This document shows, piece by piece, positions 18,741 through 28,072 of a stretch of DNA of 64,000 bases (its first letter is position 1; each line of letters opens with the position of its first letter). The translations under genes and the position numbers were made by a program. The notes under the pieces are model-generated. The model was not told where the DNA came from, did no database searches, and saw only the letters and a program-made list of their open reading frames with translations. This DNA is from Alkalihalobacillus sp. FSL W8-0930 (GTDB lineage: Bacteria > Bacillota > Bacilli > Bacillales > Bacillaceae_D): the NCBI GenBank assembly GCA_037965595.1, contig CP150183.1, positions 3,100,001 to 3,164,000 of the forward strand, read 5' to 3'.

Positions 18741-19556
18741 TCACCCGTGGAATCCTCTATCTTCATTGATTGCAGAGATCTTTCTCATCTCTTCATCTGT
18801 CAGACTAAAATCAAAAATATCTGCGTTCGATTCGATTCGCTCTTCTTTACTTGATTTTGGAATTGGAATAATGCCTCTCTGAACGTTCCATCTCAGAATG
18901 ATTTGAGCCGTTTCCTTGTTGTACTTCTCTGCTATCTCTGAGAGCAGTGGATGTTCTAGTAATCTTCCTCTCATTAGTGGGGACCAGGATTCCAACACAA
19001 TCTCATGCTCTTTGCAGAACGCTTGTAGACCTTCTTGTGAGAGTAAGGGATGTAGCTCCACTTGATTTAAAACCGGCTTGATGTTGGCTGTTCTAAACAG
19101 TTTCTTAAGATCCTCTTCTGAGAAATTACTTACCCCAATCGATCGAATCTTGCCCTCGTTCACAAGCTCTTCAAGAGCTCTCCAGCTCTCTGCATTTTCC
19201 TCTTCCGTTCCTGGCCAATGAATGAGAACTAGATCAATCGTCTGTAATCCCAATTTCTCATAGCTTGCAAGCACGGCCTGCCTTGTTTTCTCAAACCCGA
19301 GTTCTGTTTTCCATACCTTAGTCGTAATGAAAATCTCATCCTCTGGAATGCCTTGAACTACCGCTTCTCGAATCGCTTCTCCAACTGCTTGTTCATTTTC
19401 ATACATTGCAGCTGTATCGATTAAGCGATATCCATATCTCAGTGCTTTATGGACTGCCAGAGACGCTTCCTCATCGGTCATTTTATATACACCAAGGCCA
19501 AAGATAGGGATCGTGTGACCATCGGATAATGGAATGGTTGATTGTAGCGAAGTCAT
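18741..19556 (-). CDS. Aldo/keto reductase (YtbE/YvgN-like)
   Basis: NADPH-dependent reductase of aldehydes such as glyoxal and methylglyoxal. 271 aa from the ATG at 19556, with AAAGGTGG 8 nt upstream. The catalytic tetrad is visible: DTAAMYENE (Asp and Tyr), FITTKVW (Lys) and LVLIHWPG (His); NADPH phosphate binding is in IPKSSKEERIESN. Single-gene unit between two terminators. Family is certain; physiological substrate is inference. Confidence 0.93.
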   Translation of the reverse strand: MTSLQSTIPLSDGHTIPIFGLGVYKMTDEEASLAVHKALRYGYRLIDTAAMYENEQAVGEAIREAVVQGIPEDEIFITTKVWKTELGFEKTRQAVLASYEKLGLQTIDLVLIHWPGTEEENAESWRALEELVNEGKIRSIGVSNFSEEDLKKLFRTANIKPVLNQVELHPLLSQEGLQAFCKEHEIVLESWSPLMRGRLLEHPLLSEIAEKYNKETAQIILRWNVQRGIIPIPKSSKEERIESNADIFDFSLTDEEMRKISAINEDRGFHG

Positions 19557-19690
19557 AGTAGAAGCCACCTTTATTTTTAAAATAGTTTATCTTGTTATGT
19601 ACGAATACTTTCCTATATACCCGTTATCTAAAAACAGTAACTTAAATACTACTAATTCCATAAAGAAAAGATAATCCCTGCAAAAAAATA

Positions 19691-19714
19691 ACGTTAGGCA
19701 CATTTGCCCAACGT
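19691..19714 (-). terminator. Terminator after the YfcC-family gene
   Basis: A 10-bp stem (19691-19700 with 19705-19714, one G-U, 4-nt loop) followed on the minus strand by ATTTTTTTG. Confidence 0.85.
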
Positions 19715-19726
19715 CATTTCTTACAA

Positions 19727-21157
19727 TTATCCTGTCCAGCCTGTCATTTGCGCATAAATTAGGAACATTGCCCCTACTGCCATATAGATGATAAATAACG
19801 GAAGGAAAAAGCGAACCCATTTTGCCCAGCTAATTCCTGCAATAACTAATGCAGCCATAAAGTAGCCAGAGGTAGGAAAAAGAATATGAGCAAAACCATC
19901 TCCGAACTGGAATGCTAGAATGGCCGTTTGTCTCGTGACACCTAACATATCAGATAAAGGAGCCATGATTGGCATCGTAACAAGTGCTTGTCCACTGCCT
20001 GATGGGATGAAGAAGTTAATCACTAGTTGCACGCCCATCATGCCAATTGCACTTAGCGTACTAGGAAAATGTCCAACAACGGAGCCGAGTGCATAAACGA
20101 GTGTATCCATGATTTGGCCGTCCTCAAGCACGATAGCCACAGAGCGAGCAATCCCAATAATGATGGCACCCATTAATACTTCTCGAAATCCTTCCGTATA
20201 GGCTTCACATATTTTCGTTAAAGACAGCCCTGCGATCAATCCAACAATAATCCCCATAAAGATAAATAGTCCCGACATCTCAAGCATAAACCACCCTAGC
20301 TGTGTAACGCCGTAAAAGACAACAGCAGCAAAGATCGGTAGGGATAGAATAGCAAACAGCTGACGTTTGTTCATATCTTTTAACGGTTGATTTAATGCAT
20401 CCTTATACGTTCGGCGATTCGTTTTGTCTTCATCGTACGTTAAGCTTTGAGCCGTATCCTTCTTTACCTTTCGCGCATATCTCATCACATAGATGCTTCC
20501 GATGATAACAATAACGACTAAGACGATGAGTCGTAATTGAAACCCGGAGTAGATTTCTAACCCAGCGATCTGCTGGGAGATTCCAACTGTACCTGGATTC
20601 ATCACCGCTGCTGTAAAGCCGAGTGCTGTTGAAATTAAAGCAATCGCCGCCGCAGTCATCGAATCATAGCCTAAGGAAATACATAATGGTATTAAAACAG
20701 GTATGTAGACTAATGATAATTCTGGTGTCCCGATTGTAGTAGAGATCATAGCAAACAATGAGATCAGCACAGGAATAACAAGAATACTCTGATTTTTAAA
20801 GGTTCGAGCGAGGCGATCTACCCCTATTTCAATGATTTCTGTTCTCCGAAGCACCATAAACGTCCCACCAATAATAAAGGTAAAGAAGATAATTTCACTA
20901 GCATCCTGCATGCCTCGGGGGATGGCTAACATAAAATCCATGAATGATAATGGCGATGCGTCAATCTCAGTAAATGAATCAGGATCAATTGATTCCCTTC
21001 CATTTGGGCCGGCTACACGCTCAAACGAACCCGCTGGTACAATATACGTTAAAATAGCTGCGACTCCGCTAATTAAAAATAATAGCACGTAGATATGCGG
21101 CATGCTCCAACTATTTTTCTTTTTGATCTTTAATGGGGTAACCTTTTGTGGCTCCAT
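19727..21157 (-). CDS. YfcC/ArcD-like carrier family membrane protein
   Basis: 476 aa with 12 or more predicted membrane helices. The N-terminal IYVLLFLISGVAAILTYIVPAG and the conserved NFFIPSGSGQALVTMPIMAPL segment mark the YfcC / C4-dicarboxylate anaerobic carrier superfamily, whose members move basic amino acids or dipeptide-like substrates. GGGAG lies 7 nt before the ATG. A promoter (TATAAT at 21311-21306) and a leader of about 140 nt precede it. Substrate unknown. Confidence 0.85.
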   Translation of the reverse strand: MEPQKVTPLKIKKKNSWSMPHIYVLLFLISGVAAILTYIVPAGSFERVAGPNGRESIDPDSFTEIDASPLSFMDFMLAIPRGMQDASEIIFFTFIIGGTFMVLRRTEIIEIGVDRLARTFKNQSILVIPVLISLFAMISTTIGTPELSLVYIPVLIPLCISLGYDSMTAAAIALISTALGFTAAVMNPGTVGISQQIAGLEIYSGFQLRLIVLVVIVIIGSIYVMRYARKVKKDTAQSLTYDEDKTNRRTYKDALNQPLKDMNKRQLFAILSLPIFAAVVFYGVTQLGWFMLEMSGLFIFMGIIVGLIAGLSLTKICEAYTEGFREVLMGAIIIGIARSVAIVLEDGQIMDTLVYALGSVVGHFPSTLSAIGMMGVQLVINFFIPSGSGQALVTMPIMAPLSDMLGVTRQTAILAFQFGDGFAHILFPTSGYFMAALVIAGISWAKWVRFFLPLFIIYMAVGAMFLIYAQMTGWTG

Positions 21158-21338
21158 CCTCCCACTCCCTTATTTCGAATTATCACTCATTTTAGCTTAG
21201 AGGGTTTTATGGCGCATTGGATGGTTCGCACAAAGGGTACGCGCTTCTTTAGTTCATTTATCTAAAAGGTTTGGTAGGGCACCGACCTCCGCTTACCTCA
21301 GCCGTATTATACCCGTTAGAAGATCTAACAATAAAAAA
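21158..21338 (-). promoter_or_regulatory. Promoter and unassigned leader of the YfcC-family gene
   Basis: TATAAT at 21311-21306 with TTATTG 17 nt upstream (21334-21329) gives a likely sigma-A promoter, leaving a 5' leader of about 140 nt. The leader holds short complementary GC-rich pieces (GGTCGGTGCCCTACC near its start; GCGCG and GTGCG further on), but it matches no riboswitch consensus that I know. Confidence 0.45.
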
Positions 21339-21371
21339 AAGAACAAGTCTTTTCATTCAAGACTTGTTCTT
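21339..21371 (-). terminator. Terminator of the nucleoside-transport operon
   Basis: A perfect 12-bp stem (21339-21350 with 21360-21371), 9-nt loop, followed on the minus strand by eight T. It lies just after the adenine deaminase stop and ends the six-gene operon. Confidence 0.92.
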
Positions 21372-21377
21372 AGCGCA

Positions 21378-23084
21378 TTATACCTTCTCAAGAATCAATG
21401 GAACCACTTTTCCTGCATTCACATCGATCAAACCGTGATCCGTAATTTTTAATGCCGGGCTCACCGGTAATGATAATGTGCTCATCGACATGATCGGGTT
21501 ATAGTGCTTATAGCCAAGCTCTCGTAAAGCGACACATAGCTCTTTCACTTGTGCGGCTAGCTGCTCAAGAGGCTCTTCGGTTAGAATTCCTCCAACAGGA
21601 AGAGGAACTCTCGCCTGAACTTTCCCTTCCCATACAACACAGATCCCGCCCTGCATTGCAATCACTTCATTGGCAGCCTGCTTCATATCTTCAATGTTTT
21701 CCCCCACAACAAGTAAGTTATGATTATCGTGGGAGTAGGTAGTAGCCACAGCACCGTGCTTGATGATATCTCCTGTAATTAAACCATGTGCTCTGGTTCC
21801 ACCTTTTCCATACCGTTCAAATGTAGCAATTAATAAGTGCTCGGTATCCTGCCATTGTAGCAGACCATTCTGAACGTCGATTGACTCGTGTACTTCGGCT
21901 GTAAACGTTGATCCATCTTGCACCTTCATAATTCGGGCCGTGTAGGATCCATCCTCTTTGTTTACATGTACATTAAAGTCTTCTGACGTTAACGTTTCAA
22001 GCTGAACACTTTTGTAAAAGTTTTCAGGAAACTGCTTTTCACCGACTTTGGCAGCTTCGTTTTGATTGGCTAAGACGCCTGACTTGTACACAGCCGCAAG
22101 TTCAAATTCTTCTAAATTTGAAAGCAAACAAAAGTCAGCTATTTTACCTGGTGCGATCACACCTCGGTCTTGCAATTTCATGCGTTTAGCAGGTGTGTAC
22201 GTACTGGCATAAATCACATCTTCTGCTTTCATACCCATACTCATTGCTTTTTTGACAATATGATTAAGATGCCCTTTCTCTTCAAGATCATCTGCCATTA
22301 CGTCATCTGTGATAAAACAGAAATGCTCACTAACGTCATGCTCGCATAAGTATTCAATCACTTCAGGTGTCATTGATTTTTCTTGAATTTCAATAAACAT
22401 GCCAGCTTCTATTCGAGCTTTCATACCTTCTATTGTTTGATGTGTGTGATCAGAATCCACACCAGCAAAAATCATCCGATGTAAATCTGTATCTAGAAGT
22501 TTTGGTACATGCCCTTCAATAATTGTCTCCGGATAATGTGTTCTCATGTGCTTAAGAAGCTGTTTGGTTTTATTGTCGCCCTCTGAGATAACATCTACAT
22601 AGTTCATAATTTCGCCTAAGCAAATGATCTGATCTAATGTCATTAAATGATCAATATCTTCTATTTCAATAGAACCGCCGGTCGTCTCCATAGAAGTCGC
22701 AGGTACGGAGCTCGGAATCGAATAAAACATATCGATTTCACATTGCTTACTAGCTTCAATCATTTCCGTTACACCTGTTACTCCAAACACGTTGGCCATC
22801 TCATGCGGTTCAGGAACGATCGTTGTGACGCCATTTTGAATCAATGCACGAGAAAATGTAGCAGGGGTCACCATTGTACTTTCAATGTGAAGATGAATAT
22901 CAATAAGACCAGGCACCATGTAATAGCCGTGACCATTTACATGCTGCTCTGCTTGAAAGTAACTCGTATCTTTTTCACCGATATACATAAATCTTCCGTC
23001 TTTAATTGCAACGTTTGCTGTCTTGAAGCTCTTCTCATAGCTGTTAAACACTTTTACGTGTTCAATGAGTGTATCTATCTGCAT
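21378..23084 (-). CDS. adeC: Adenine deaminase
   Basis: Converts adenine to hypoxanthine and ammonia (amidohydrolase superfamily). 568 aa from the ATG at 23084; the ATG at 23105 overlaps the preceding gene and its own ribosome binding site. Metal-site motifs: PGLIDIHLHIEST (HxH), EPHEMANVFG (Glu and His), EGHVP, GVDSDHTHQT and FITDDVMADDL (Asp). C-terminal DNHNLLVVGEN segment is typical of AdeC. Last gene of an operon with a nucleoside hydrolase and an ABC importer, so it probably processes adenine released from imported adenosine. Confidence 0.95.
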   Translation of the reverse strand: MQIDTLIEHVKVFNSYEKSFKTANVAIKDGRFMYIGEKDTSYFQAEQHVNGHGYYMVPGLIDIHLHIESTMVTPATFSRALIQNGVTTIVPEPHEMANVFGVTGVTEMIEASKQCEIDMFYSIPSSVPATSMETTGGSIEIEDIDHLMTLDQIICLGEIMNYVDVISEGDNKTKQLLKHMRTHYPETIIEGHVPKLLDTDLHRMIFAGVDSDHTHQTIEGMKARIEAGMFIEIQEKSMTPEVIEYLCEHDVSEHFCFITDDVMADDLEEKGHLNHIVKKAMSMGMKAEDVIYASTYTPAKRMKLQDRGVIAPGKIADFCLLSNLEEFELAAVYKSGVLANQNEAAKVGEKQFPENFYKSVQLETLTSEDFNVHVNKEDGSYTARIMKVQDGSTFTAEVHESIDVQNGLLQWQDTEHLLIATFERYGKGGTRAHGLITGDIIKHGAVATTYSHDNHNLLVVGENIEDMKQAANEVIAMQGGICVVWEGKVQARVPLPVGGILTEEPLEQLAAQVKELCVALRELGYKHYNPIMSMSTLSLPVSPALKITDHGLIDVNAGKVVPLILEKV

Positions 23085-23104
23085 GATGCTATCCCTCTCC
23101 TCCA

Positions 23105-24166
23105 TTAATCAACTAAGACAAGCTTTTCTTTTGGAAAATGAACGGTTACCTGTTCACCAGAAGTGAGTGTCTGTGCGCTTTCTTGATTAATCGTGAAGTC
23201 GCCAAGATCTGTTTGAACAACATACTGGTGGCTGCGGCCAAGGAACGTACTCACTTTAATACGGCCGTTCACCTGGTTTGGAGAAAGTAGCTCCCCTTTA
23301 AATGGTAAGATGCTCAGGTAATCTGGACGAATGGCCCCGATCATACTTTGCGGACTGGCTGCCTGCTTCGCCTCAGCCACATGAAAATCCAGCCCTTGAG
23401 CCTTCATCACAAATCCACCTTCAGCTTCTTGCTTATCTGAAAATGAAATAAAGTTCTTAAACCCGATGAAATCAGCGATGAACTTCGTTTTTGGATATGA
23501 ATAGATCGTAGAAGGTTGATCCAGCTGCTCAATTACACCTTTGTTCATGATCGCTACCTGGTCGGAAATGGAGAAGCACTCTTCCTGGTCATGCGACACA
23601 TACACGGTTGTAATTCCAAGCTCTTGCTGAATGCGACGAATTTCCACTCGCATGCTTTCACGCAAGTTCGCATCTAGGTTACTTAACGGCTCATCAAACA
23701 ATAGAAGATCCGGTTTAATCACAAGGGCTCTTGCAATGGCCACACGCTGCTTTTGACCACCAGATAACTCCTGTGGGAAGCGTTGCTCAAAGCCTGAAAG
23801 GTTTACAATCTCAAGCATTTCCTGGACAAGCTTTTTTGTTTCTGCCGTTGTTTTTTTGCGTAGTCTTAATCCAAAAGCCACATTATCAAACACGGTCATG
23901 TGCGGAAACAACGCATAGTTTTGAAAAACAAAGCCAAAGTTTCGTTTACTTACAGGTACACGAGTAAAGTCTTTGTTCTTAAATGTGAATCGACCTTCTT
24001 TTGCTTCTAAAAATCCCGCAATCAAACGAAGAGTTGTCGTTTTCCCACAACCACTAGGTCCAAGTAAAGAAATAAGTTTTCCTTCTTCAATATCTAAATG
24101 AAAGTCCTTCAAAATGTCTTGTTTTTGATAGGCAACTGAAATTTGATCTAATGTAAGTAAAGCCAT
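23105..24166 (-). CDS. PotA-like ABC importer ATPase
   Basis: 353 aa from the ATG at 24166 with GGAGG 9 nt upstream. Walker A GPSGCGKTTT, Q-loop VFQNYALFPHMTV, signature LSGGQKQRVAIARAL, Walker B LLLFDEPLSNLD, H-loop SHDQEE, then a TOBE domain of about 100 residues. This is the Pot/Fbp branch (spermidine, iron, sulfate, phosphonate importers). It follows the two permease genes by 16 nt and precedes adeC by 20 nt, so all are co-transcribed. The genetic context suggests a purine-related substrate rather than polyamines. Confidence 0.9.
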   Translation of the reverse strand: MALLTLDQISVAYQKQDILKDFHLDIEEGKLISLLGPSGCGKTTTLRLIAGFLEAKEGRFTFKNKDFTRVPVSKRNFGFVFQNYALFPHMTVFDNVAFGLRLRKKTTAETKKLVQEMLEIVNLSGFEQRFPQELSGGQKQRVAIARALVIKPDLLLFDEPLSNLDANLRESMRVEIRRIQQELGITTVYVSHDQEECFSISDQVAIMNKGVIEQLDQPSTIYSYPKTKFIADFIGFKNFISFSDKQEAEGGFVMKAQGLDFHVAEAKQAASPQSMIGAIRPDYLSILPFKGELLSPNQVNGRIKVSTFLGRSHQYVVQTDLGDFTINQESAQTLTSGEQVTVHFPKEKLVLVD

Positions 24167-24182
24167 TTGATGATTCCTCCAA

Positions 24183-24968
24183 TTATCGTTTTGTAAAGTA
24201 TGCGACACCCATTAATCGCTCGATGAAGAACATTAAGCCAGCCGTCAAAATCATCAGTAGAACAGACACTGCGGCAATCGTTGGATCAAAGTAATTTTCA
24301 ACGTACGTCAACATTTGGATCGGTAGCGTACTAAATCCAGGTCCAGTCATAAAGACAGAGATGTCTACGTTGTTAAACGATTCAAGGAATGCGATTAATA
24401 CGGCTGCAATAATCCCTGAACGAATATTTGGGAGAACAATCTTAAAGAATGTTTCCACATGGCCTGCACCCAAACTTAAAGCCGCTTCTTCAATCGAGAA
24501 GTCAAAGTTAGACAAACTGGAAGAAATCACGCGGATAATAAATGGCAACATAATAATCGTATGACCGATGAAAAGACCAGCGTAAACCGGAAGTCCATAA
24601 GAAACGATAATGTATCGTAAAAAGGTAAAACCAAGAACAATCCCTGGTATTAATACAGGCGAGATAAAAATGGCATTTAACAGCTGCTTTCCTTTAAAAT
24701 CATATCTACTTAAGGCATAAGCTGCCGGTATTCCTATAAGCAATGCCATCAAGTTTCCAGCGAGTGAAACAAGAATAGATATTTTAAAGGTTTCTAAAAA
24801 CATCGAGACTTTAAAGATGTTTTCATACCAATTAAGTGAGAAGCCCTCTGGTGGAAACTTCAAAACACTGCCTGGTTCAAAGGAAGTGATAGAGATGATC
24901 ACCAGCGGTCCAATTAAAAAGGCAAAAACCAACCACGTAACAAGGGCTAAGACCCAGTTCTTTTTCAT
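24183..24968 (-). CDS. PotC-like ABC importer permease
   Basis: 261 aa with six membrane helices. The EAA loop SIEEAALSLGAGHVETFFKIVLPN that docks on the ATPase is present at about 170. Start at the ATG 24968 rather than the overlapping TTG. It follows the PotB-like gene by 6 nt. Second permease of the heterodimer. Confidence 0.9.
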   Translation of the reverse strand: MKKNWVLALVTWLVFAFLIGPLVIISITSFEPGSVLKFPPEGFSLNWYENIFKVSMFLETFKISILVSLAGNLMALLIGIPAAYALSRYDFKGKQLLNAIFISPVLIPGIVLGFTFLRYIIVSYGLPVYAGLFIGHTIIMLPFIIRVISSSLSNFDFSIEEAALSLGAGHVETFFKIVLPNIRSGIIAAVLIAFLESFNNVDISVFMTGPGFSTLPIQMLTYVENYFDPTIAAVSVLLMILTAGLMFFIERLMGVAYFTKR

Positions 24969-24974
24969 CAACCT

Positions 24975-25796
24975 CTACCCCCTCGGATTTAATTTCAGTG
25001 CAATTTTGTTAATGATTAAGATGAATAACACCGTAACAGCGATCATAATGACACTTACAATCGATGCAACATGCCAGTCATTTAACGTCACAGCATTTTG
25101 ATAAAGGAATGTAGAGATCACGCGCTGATTCCCACCGAGTAAGGCAGGCGTCGTGTATGCTGTAAAGCTCCCTACAAACACAAGTGTGCAGCCAATCATT
25201 AGTCCTGGCACACAAAGTGGCAGAAGAATTTTCCGGAAGATCGTGACTTTTGAAGCTCCTAAGCTTTCTGCAGCCTCAAGTAAATTACGGTCAACATTCT
25301 CTAAGATCCCAACCAATGTCACAATCATTAATGGTAGAAACAGATGCACCAAACCAATATTCACGGCGATTGGTGTATACATAATCTCGAGTGGCTCTGA
25401 ACGAATGCCTACTCCGAGTAGAAATTGATTCAGTAGTCCATTTCGACCAAGAATAATCATCCAGCTGAACGAGCGAACGACCGGGCTAACCAATAACGGA
25501 AACACAGCTAGTAAAAGCATGAGTGCTTTTGTGCGTGCGCGTAATCCTGAGATATAGTAGGCTGCGGGAAATCCAAGAATAATACAGAAAAGGGTCGTTA
25601 ATAGACTGACACGAATGGTTGTCCAAAGGATCTCCATAAAGTAAGCATTTTGGAAGAAGTTCAGATACCCTTGAAAGGAAAAGCTTCCTGCATCAGAAAA
25701 CGTTCCTGCAAACGTTAATGCCAATGGAACGATCATAAACAGAGTTAAGAACAAGACACCCGGTAGCAATAATAAGTAAATATATTTTTTCTTCAC
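24975..25796 (-). CDS. PotB-like ABC importer permease
   Basis: 273 aa with six membrane helices and the EAA loop LLEAAESLGASKVTIFRKILLPL. The ATG at 25796 overlaps the stop of the nucleoside hydrolase gene by 4 nt, an ATGA-type junction that couples translation of the hydrolase and the transporter. First permease of the heterodimer. Confidence 0.9.
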   Translation of the reverse strand: MKKKYIYLLLLPGVLFLTLFMIVPLALTFAGTFSDAGSFSFQGYLNFFQNAYFMEILWTTIRVSLLTTLFCIILGFPAAYYISGLRARTKALMLLLAVFPLLVSPVVRSFSWMIILGRNGLLNQFLLGVGIRSEPLEIMYTPIAVNIGLVHLFLPLMIVTLVGILENVDRNLLEAAESLGASKVTIFRKILLPLCVPGLMIGCTLVFVGSFTAYTTPALLGGNQRVISTFLYQNAVTLNDWHVASIVSVIMIAVTVLFILIINKIALKLNPRG

Positions 25797-26743
25797 GCTG
25801 TTCCCTCCTCCATCGGTATGCGGATTGTTTGAATAAACAGGTCAAGAAAAGCATCTGCGTCGACTTCAAGACTGACTCCGACATTAGGTGATTGTCCAAG
25901 ACGATTTTGAAAATCACATACTGTTTGGCCATCACAGATTCGACTTGTTGTTTCTACATCTACATACAGTTCTTTCTTTTTCACTAGGTTTGGTTGAATC
26001 GCTACAGCTACGGCAAGTGGATCGTGCATCGCACATGCTTTTACCCCATTGCGTTCAATGTAACGTTTCATATAATCTGACGTACTTTGTCTGATGTACT
26101 CTCCGTACTTTGTTCCATCAAGCTGTTTTAAGTGCGCTTCTGTTAAGAGCGCTTTTCGAGTCACATCAAGCCCCACTTGAGTGAGCTTTTTGAAGCCAGC
26201 GTCTAAGACAATCTTAGCTGCCTCAGGATCCACAAACATGTTGTACTCAGCGACTGGTGTAATGTTTCCCATGTCACTCACAACACCACCCATAAAAACA
26301 ACCTCTTCCACATAGGTTGGAAGCTCGGGACATAGTTGAAGAGCTTCTGCCAAATTCGTTAAGGGTCCGGTCATAATAAAAGTCAAAGGTTTCTCTGACG
26401 ATTTAGCAAGCTCAATCATATAGCTCGGCGCATAAGCGTGCTCAGGCTTTTTTGTAGGCGTCATGTCTGCTAGCGCCCCACCAATTCCGTCCGCTCCGTG
26501 AATCCGGTGCTCAAAATGAGTTGATCTCTTTAAAGGTTGATTCGCACCCGGTACAACCGGGATATGCATCGCACCTGTCATCTCAACAATTTTGCACGTA
26601 TTTAAGGTTGCCGTCTCAAGTGCTACGTTTCCGTTAACGGTAGTAATCGCTCTGACGTTCATTTCATCTGAATGGATGGCGAGTAATAAACCAAGCGCGT
26701 CGTCTACACCTGTATCCACATCAATCAGTACATTCCGAGTCAT
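25793..26743 (-). CDS. Inosine/uridine-preferring nucleoside hydrolase
   Basis: Hydrolyses the N-glycosidic bond of nucleosides to base and ribose. 316 aa from the ATG at 26743, with AGAGGTG upstream. The calcium-binding DVDTGVDDA motif is at residues about 7-15; NMFVDPEAA and the C-terminal HDPLAVAV supply further active-site residues. It stands second in the operon, between the binding protein and the permeases, and is translationally coupled to the latter. Cytosolic; probably splits the imported nucleoside, leaving ribose for the ribokinase encoded elsewhere in the window. Confidence 0.93.
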   Translation of the reverse strand: MTRNVLIDVDTGVDDALGLLLAIHSDEMNVRAITTVNGNVALETATLNTCKIVEMTGAMHIPVVPGANQPLKRSTHFEHRIHGADGIGGALADMTPTKKPEHAYAPSYMIELAKSSEKPLTFIMTGPLTNLAEALQLCPELPTYVEEVVFMGGVVSDMGNITPVAEYNMFVDPEAAKIVLDAGFKKLTQVGLDVTRKALLTEAHLKQLDGTKYGEYIRQSTSDYMKRYIERNGVKACAMHDPLAVAVAIQPNLVKKKELYVDVETTSRICDGQTVCDFQNRLGQSPNVGVSLEVDADAFLDLFIQTIRIPMEEGTA

Positions 26744-26809
26744 TTTATTCACCTCTACAAACAAGAAGGCGCCCGACAAGTTGTATCCGGCGCCCTATGT
26801 CTTTTTTAG

Positions 26810-27865
26810 TTACTTCGCAATCTCTTGATTCCAGCGTTCAATCCAGCCTGCGGAGTTTTCGTTTACTTCAGCCATGTCTAGTTGATTTAATCCATCAATC
26901 ACGTCTTGACCATACGTGATTCCTTCAGCTTCTTCATCCGTTAACTCAACCGTTGTATTAACTGGAGAATCAATTTTTGCTTTAGCCATTGTTTCCTGAA
27001 TGTCATGACTGAGTTGGAAGTTGATGAATTCTTCAGCCAATTCTTTGTTTTTACTATCCTTTACAATGTTCACAGTGTTCATAACAGCATAGCCGCCTTC
27101 ACTCGGTGCAACAAATTTAGCAGCTGGAATCGCTTCTTTTAAGTCATTAAAGTACATTTCCATAAATGGTCCTGCTGCGATTTCACCTTGAGAGAACATA
27201 TTCACAAAGTCAGATGTCTTATCGTATTCTTTTACAATGTTTGGAGTTAGCTCTTCAAGCTTCGCAAACGCTGCATCTTCATTAAACGAATCTTCACCAG
27301 CTACTTTAGACGCAGCATCTAAGAACATTGGACCCGTTGTTGTTGTAATGCCTGGGATTGTTAGGTTGTTGGCAAGGTTTGCATCCCAAAGATCTGCCCA
27401 AGATGTGATGTCTCCATCTACTTCATCGCTGTTATAAGCAATCCCGAATTGGCCAATCGTATAAGCTGGACCGTAGTCTTCACCAAGTGGTGCTTTTGCA
27501 ATATCATAGATCTCATCTAGGTTTGGAATGTTGCTGCGATCAATCGTTTCAAATAAATCATCATTAATGGCTTGTTGTGCGTAAAAATCAGACAGATAAA
27601 CCACATCAATATCAGCTGTTCCTTGGCGAATCTTATTTAAACGCTCTGCGTTATTTCCTATATCTAAAACAATTTCAACGTTATGTTCAGCTTCAAAGGG
27701 TGCGTATACTTCTTCTCTAAAAAAGTCTTCAGAGAAACCCCATGTTGAAACAACTAATTTAGTTGGGGAGCCAGTTGAACCTTGTGAATCATCTGAACTT
27801 CCACAAGCAGTTAAAGCAATAGTAGATAAAGCAACGATTGTTGATGCACCAAGCAATTTTTTCAT
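26810..27865 (-). CDS. PotD-like extracellular solute-binding lipoprotein
   Basis: 351 aa. The signal peptide ends in ALTACGSSD, a lipobox, so it is anchored outside the membrane. The fold is the type II periplasmic-binding-protein family used by PotABCD and FbpABC systems (SFSED region, YTIGQFGIAYNSDEVD, GPFMEMYFND, INFQLSHDIQETMAKA). The ATG has GGAGGG 7 nt upstream. First gene of the six-gene operon. Its ligand cannot be read from sequence; the nucleoside hydrolase and adenine deaminase in the operon suggest a purine nucleoside or related compound. Confidence 0.9.
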   Translation of the reverse strand: MKKLLGASTIVALSTIALTACGSSDDSQGSTGSPTKLVVSTWGFSEDFFREEVYAPFEAEHNVEIVLDIGNNAERLNKIRQGTADIDVVYLSDFYAQQAINDDLFETIDRSNIPNLDEIYDIAKAPLGEDYGPAYTIGQFGIAYNSDEVDGDITSWADLWDANLANNLTIPGITTTTGPMFLDAASKVAGEDSFNEDAAFAKLEELTPNIVKEYDKTSDFVNMFSQGEIAAGPFMEMYFNDLKEAIPAAKFVAPSEGGYAVMNTVNIVKDSKNKELAEEFINFQLSHDIQETMAKAKIDSPVNTTVELTDEEAEGITYGQDVIDGLNQLDMAEVNENSAGWIERWNQEIAK

Positions 27866-27895
27866 TTTTATACCCTCCGAATGATCTAGTTTTGG

Positions 27896-27923
27896 ATTAT
27901 AAAGAATAGGATTCCCAGCTCAA
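27896..27923 (-). promoter_or_regulatory. Promoter of the PotD-nucleoside hydrolase-PotBCA-adeC operon
   Basis: On the minus strand TTGAGC (27923-27918), 16-nt spacer, TATAAT (27901-27896), about 30 nt before the binding-protein ATG. It lies downstream of a terminator, so the operon is transcribed independently. Confidence 0.7.
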
Positions 27924-27954
27924 GCTAAAAGTTCCCATAAAAAAAGAAAAAGAC

Positions 27955-27988
27955 ACTCTCGCAGAATAATCGTGCATTCTACAAGAGT
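27955..27988 (-). terminator. Terminator upstream of the PotD-like gene
   Basis: A 13-bp stem (27955-27967 with 27976-27988, two G-U) followed on the minus strand by TGTCTTTTTCTTTTTTT. It ends transcription from the DUF2294 gene; the 85 nt between that gene and the hairpin hold no recognised element. Confidence 0.75.
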
Positions 27989-28072
27989 CCCTTTTCCTTG
28001 TGTACAAAGATTCGGTTACGCTTGTCTAACATATGACGGTTTCTTCTTCAGATAGATCCGAACAAGAAATCC

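Noticed and set aside
27866-28072. Purine riboswitch before the nucleoside operon
   Set aside because: The conserved three-way junction sequences are absent; the hairpin there is a terminator located upstream of the operon promoter.
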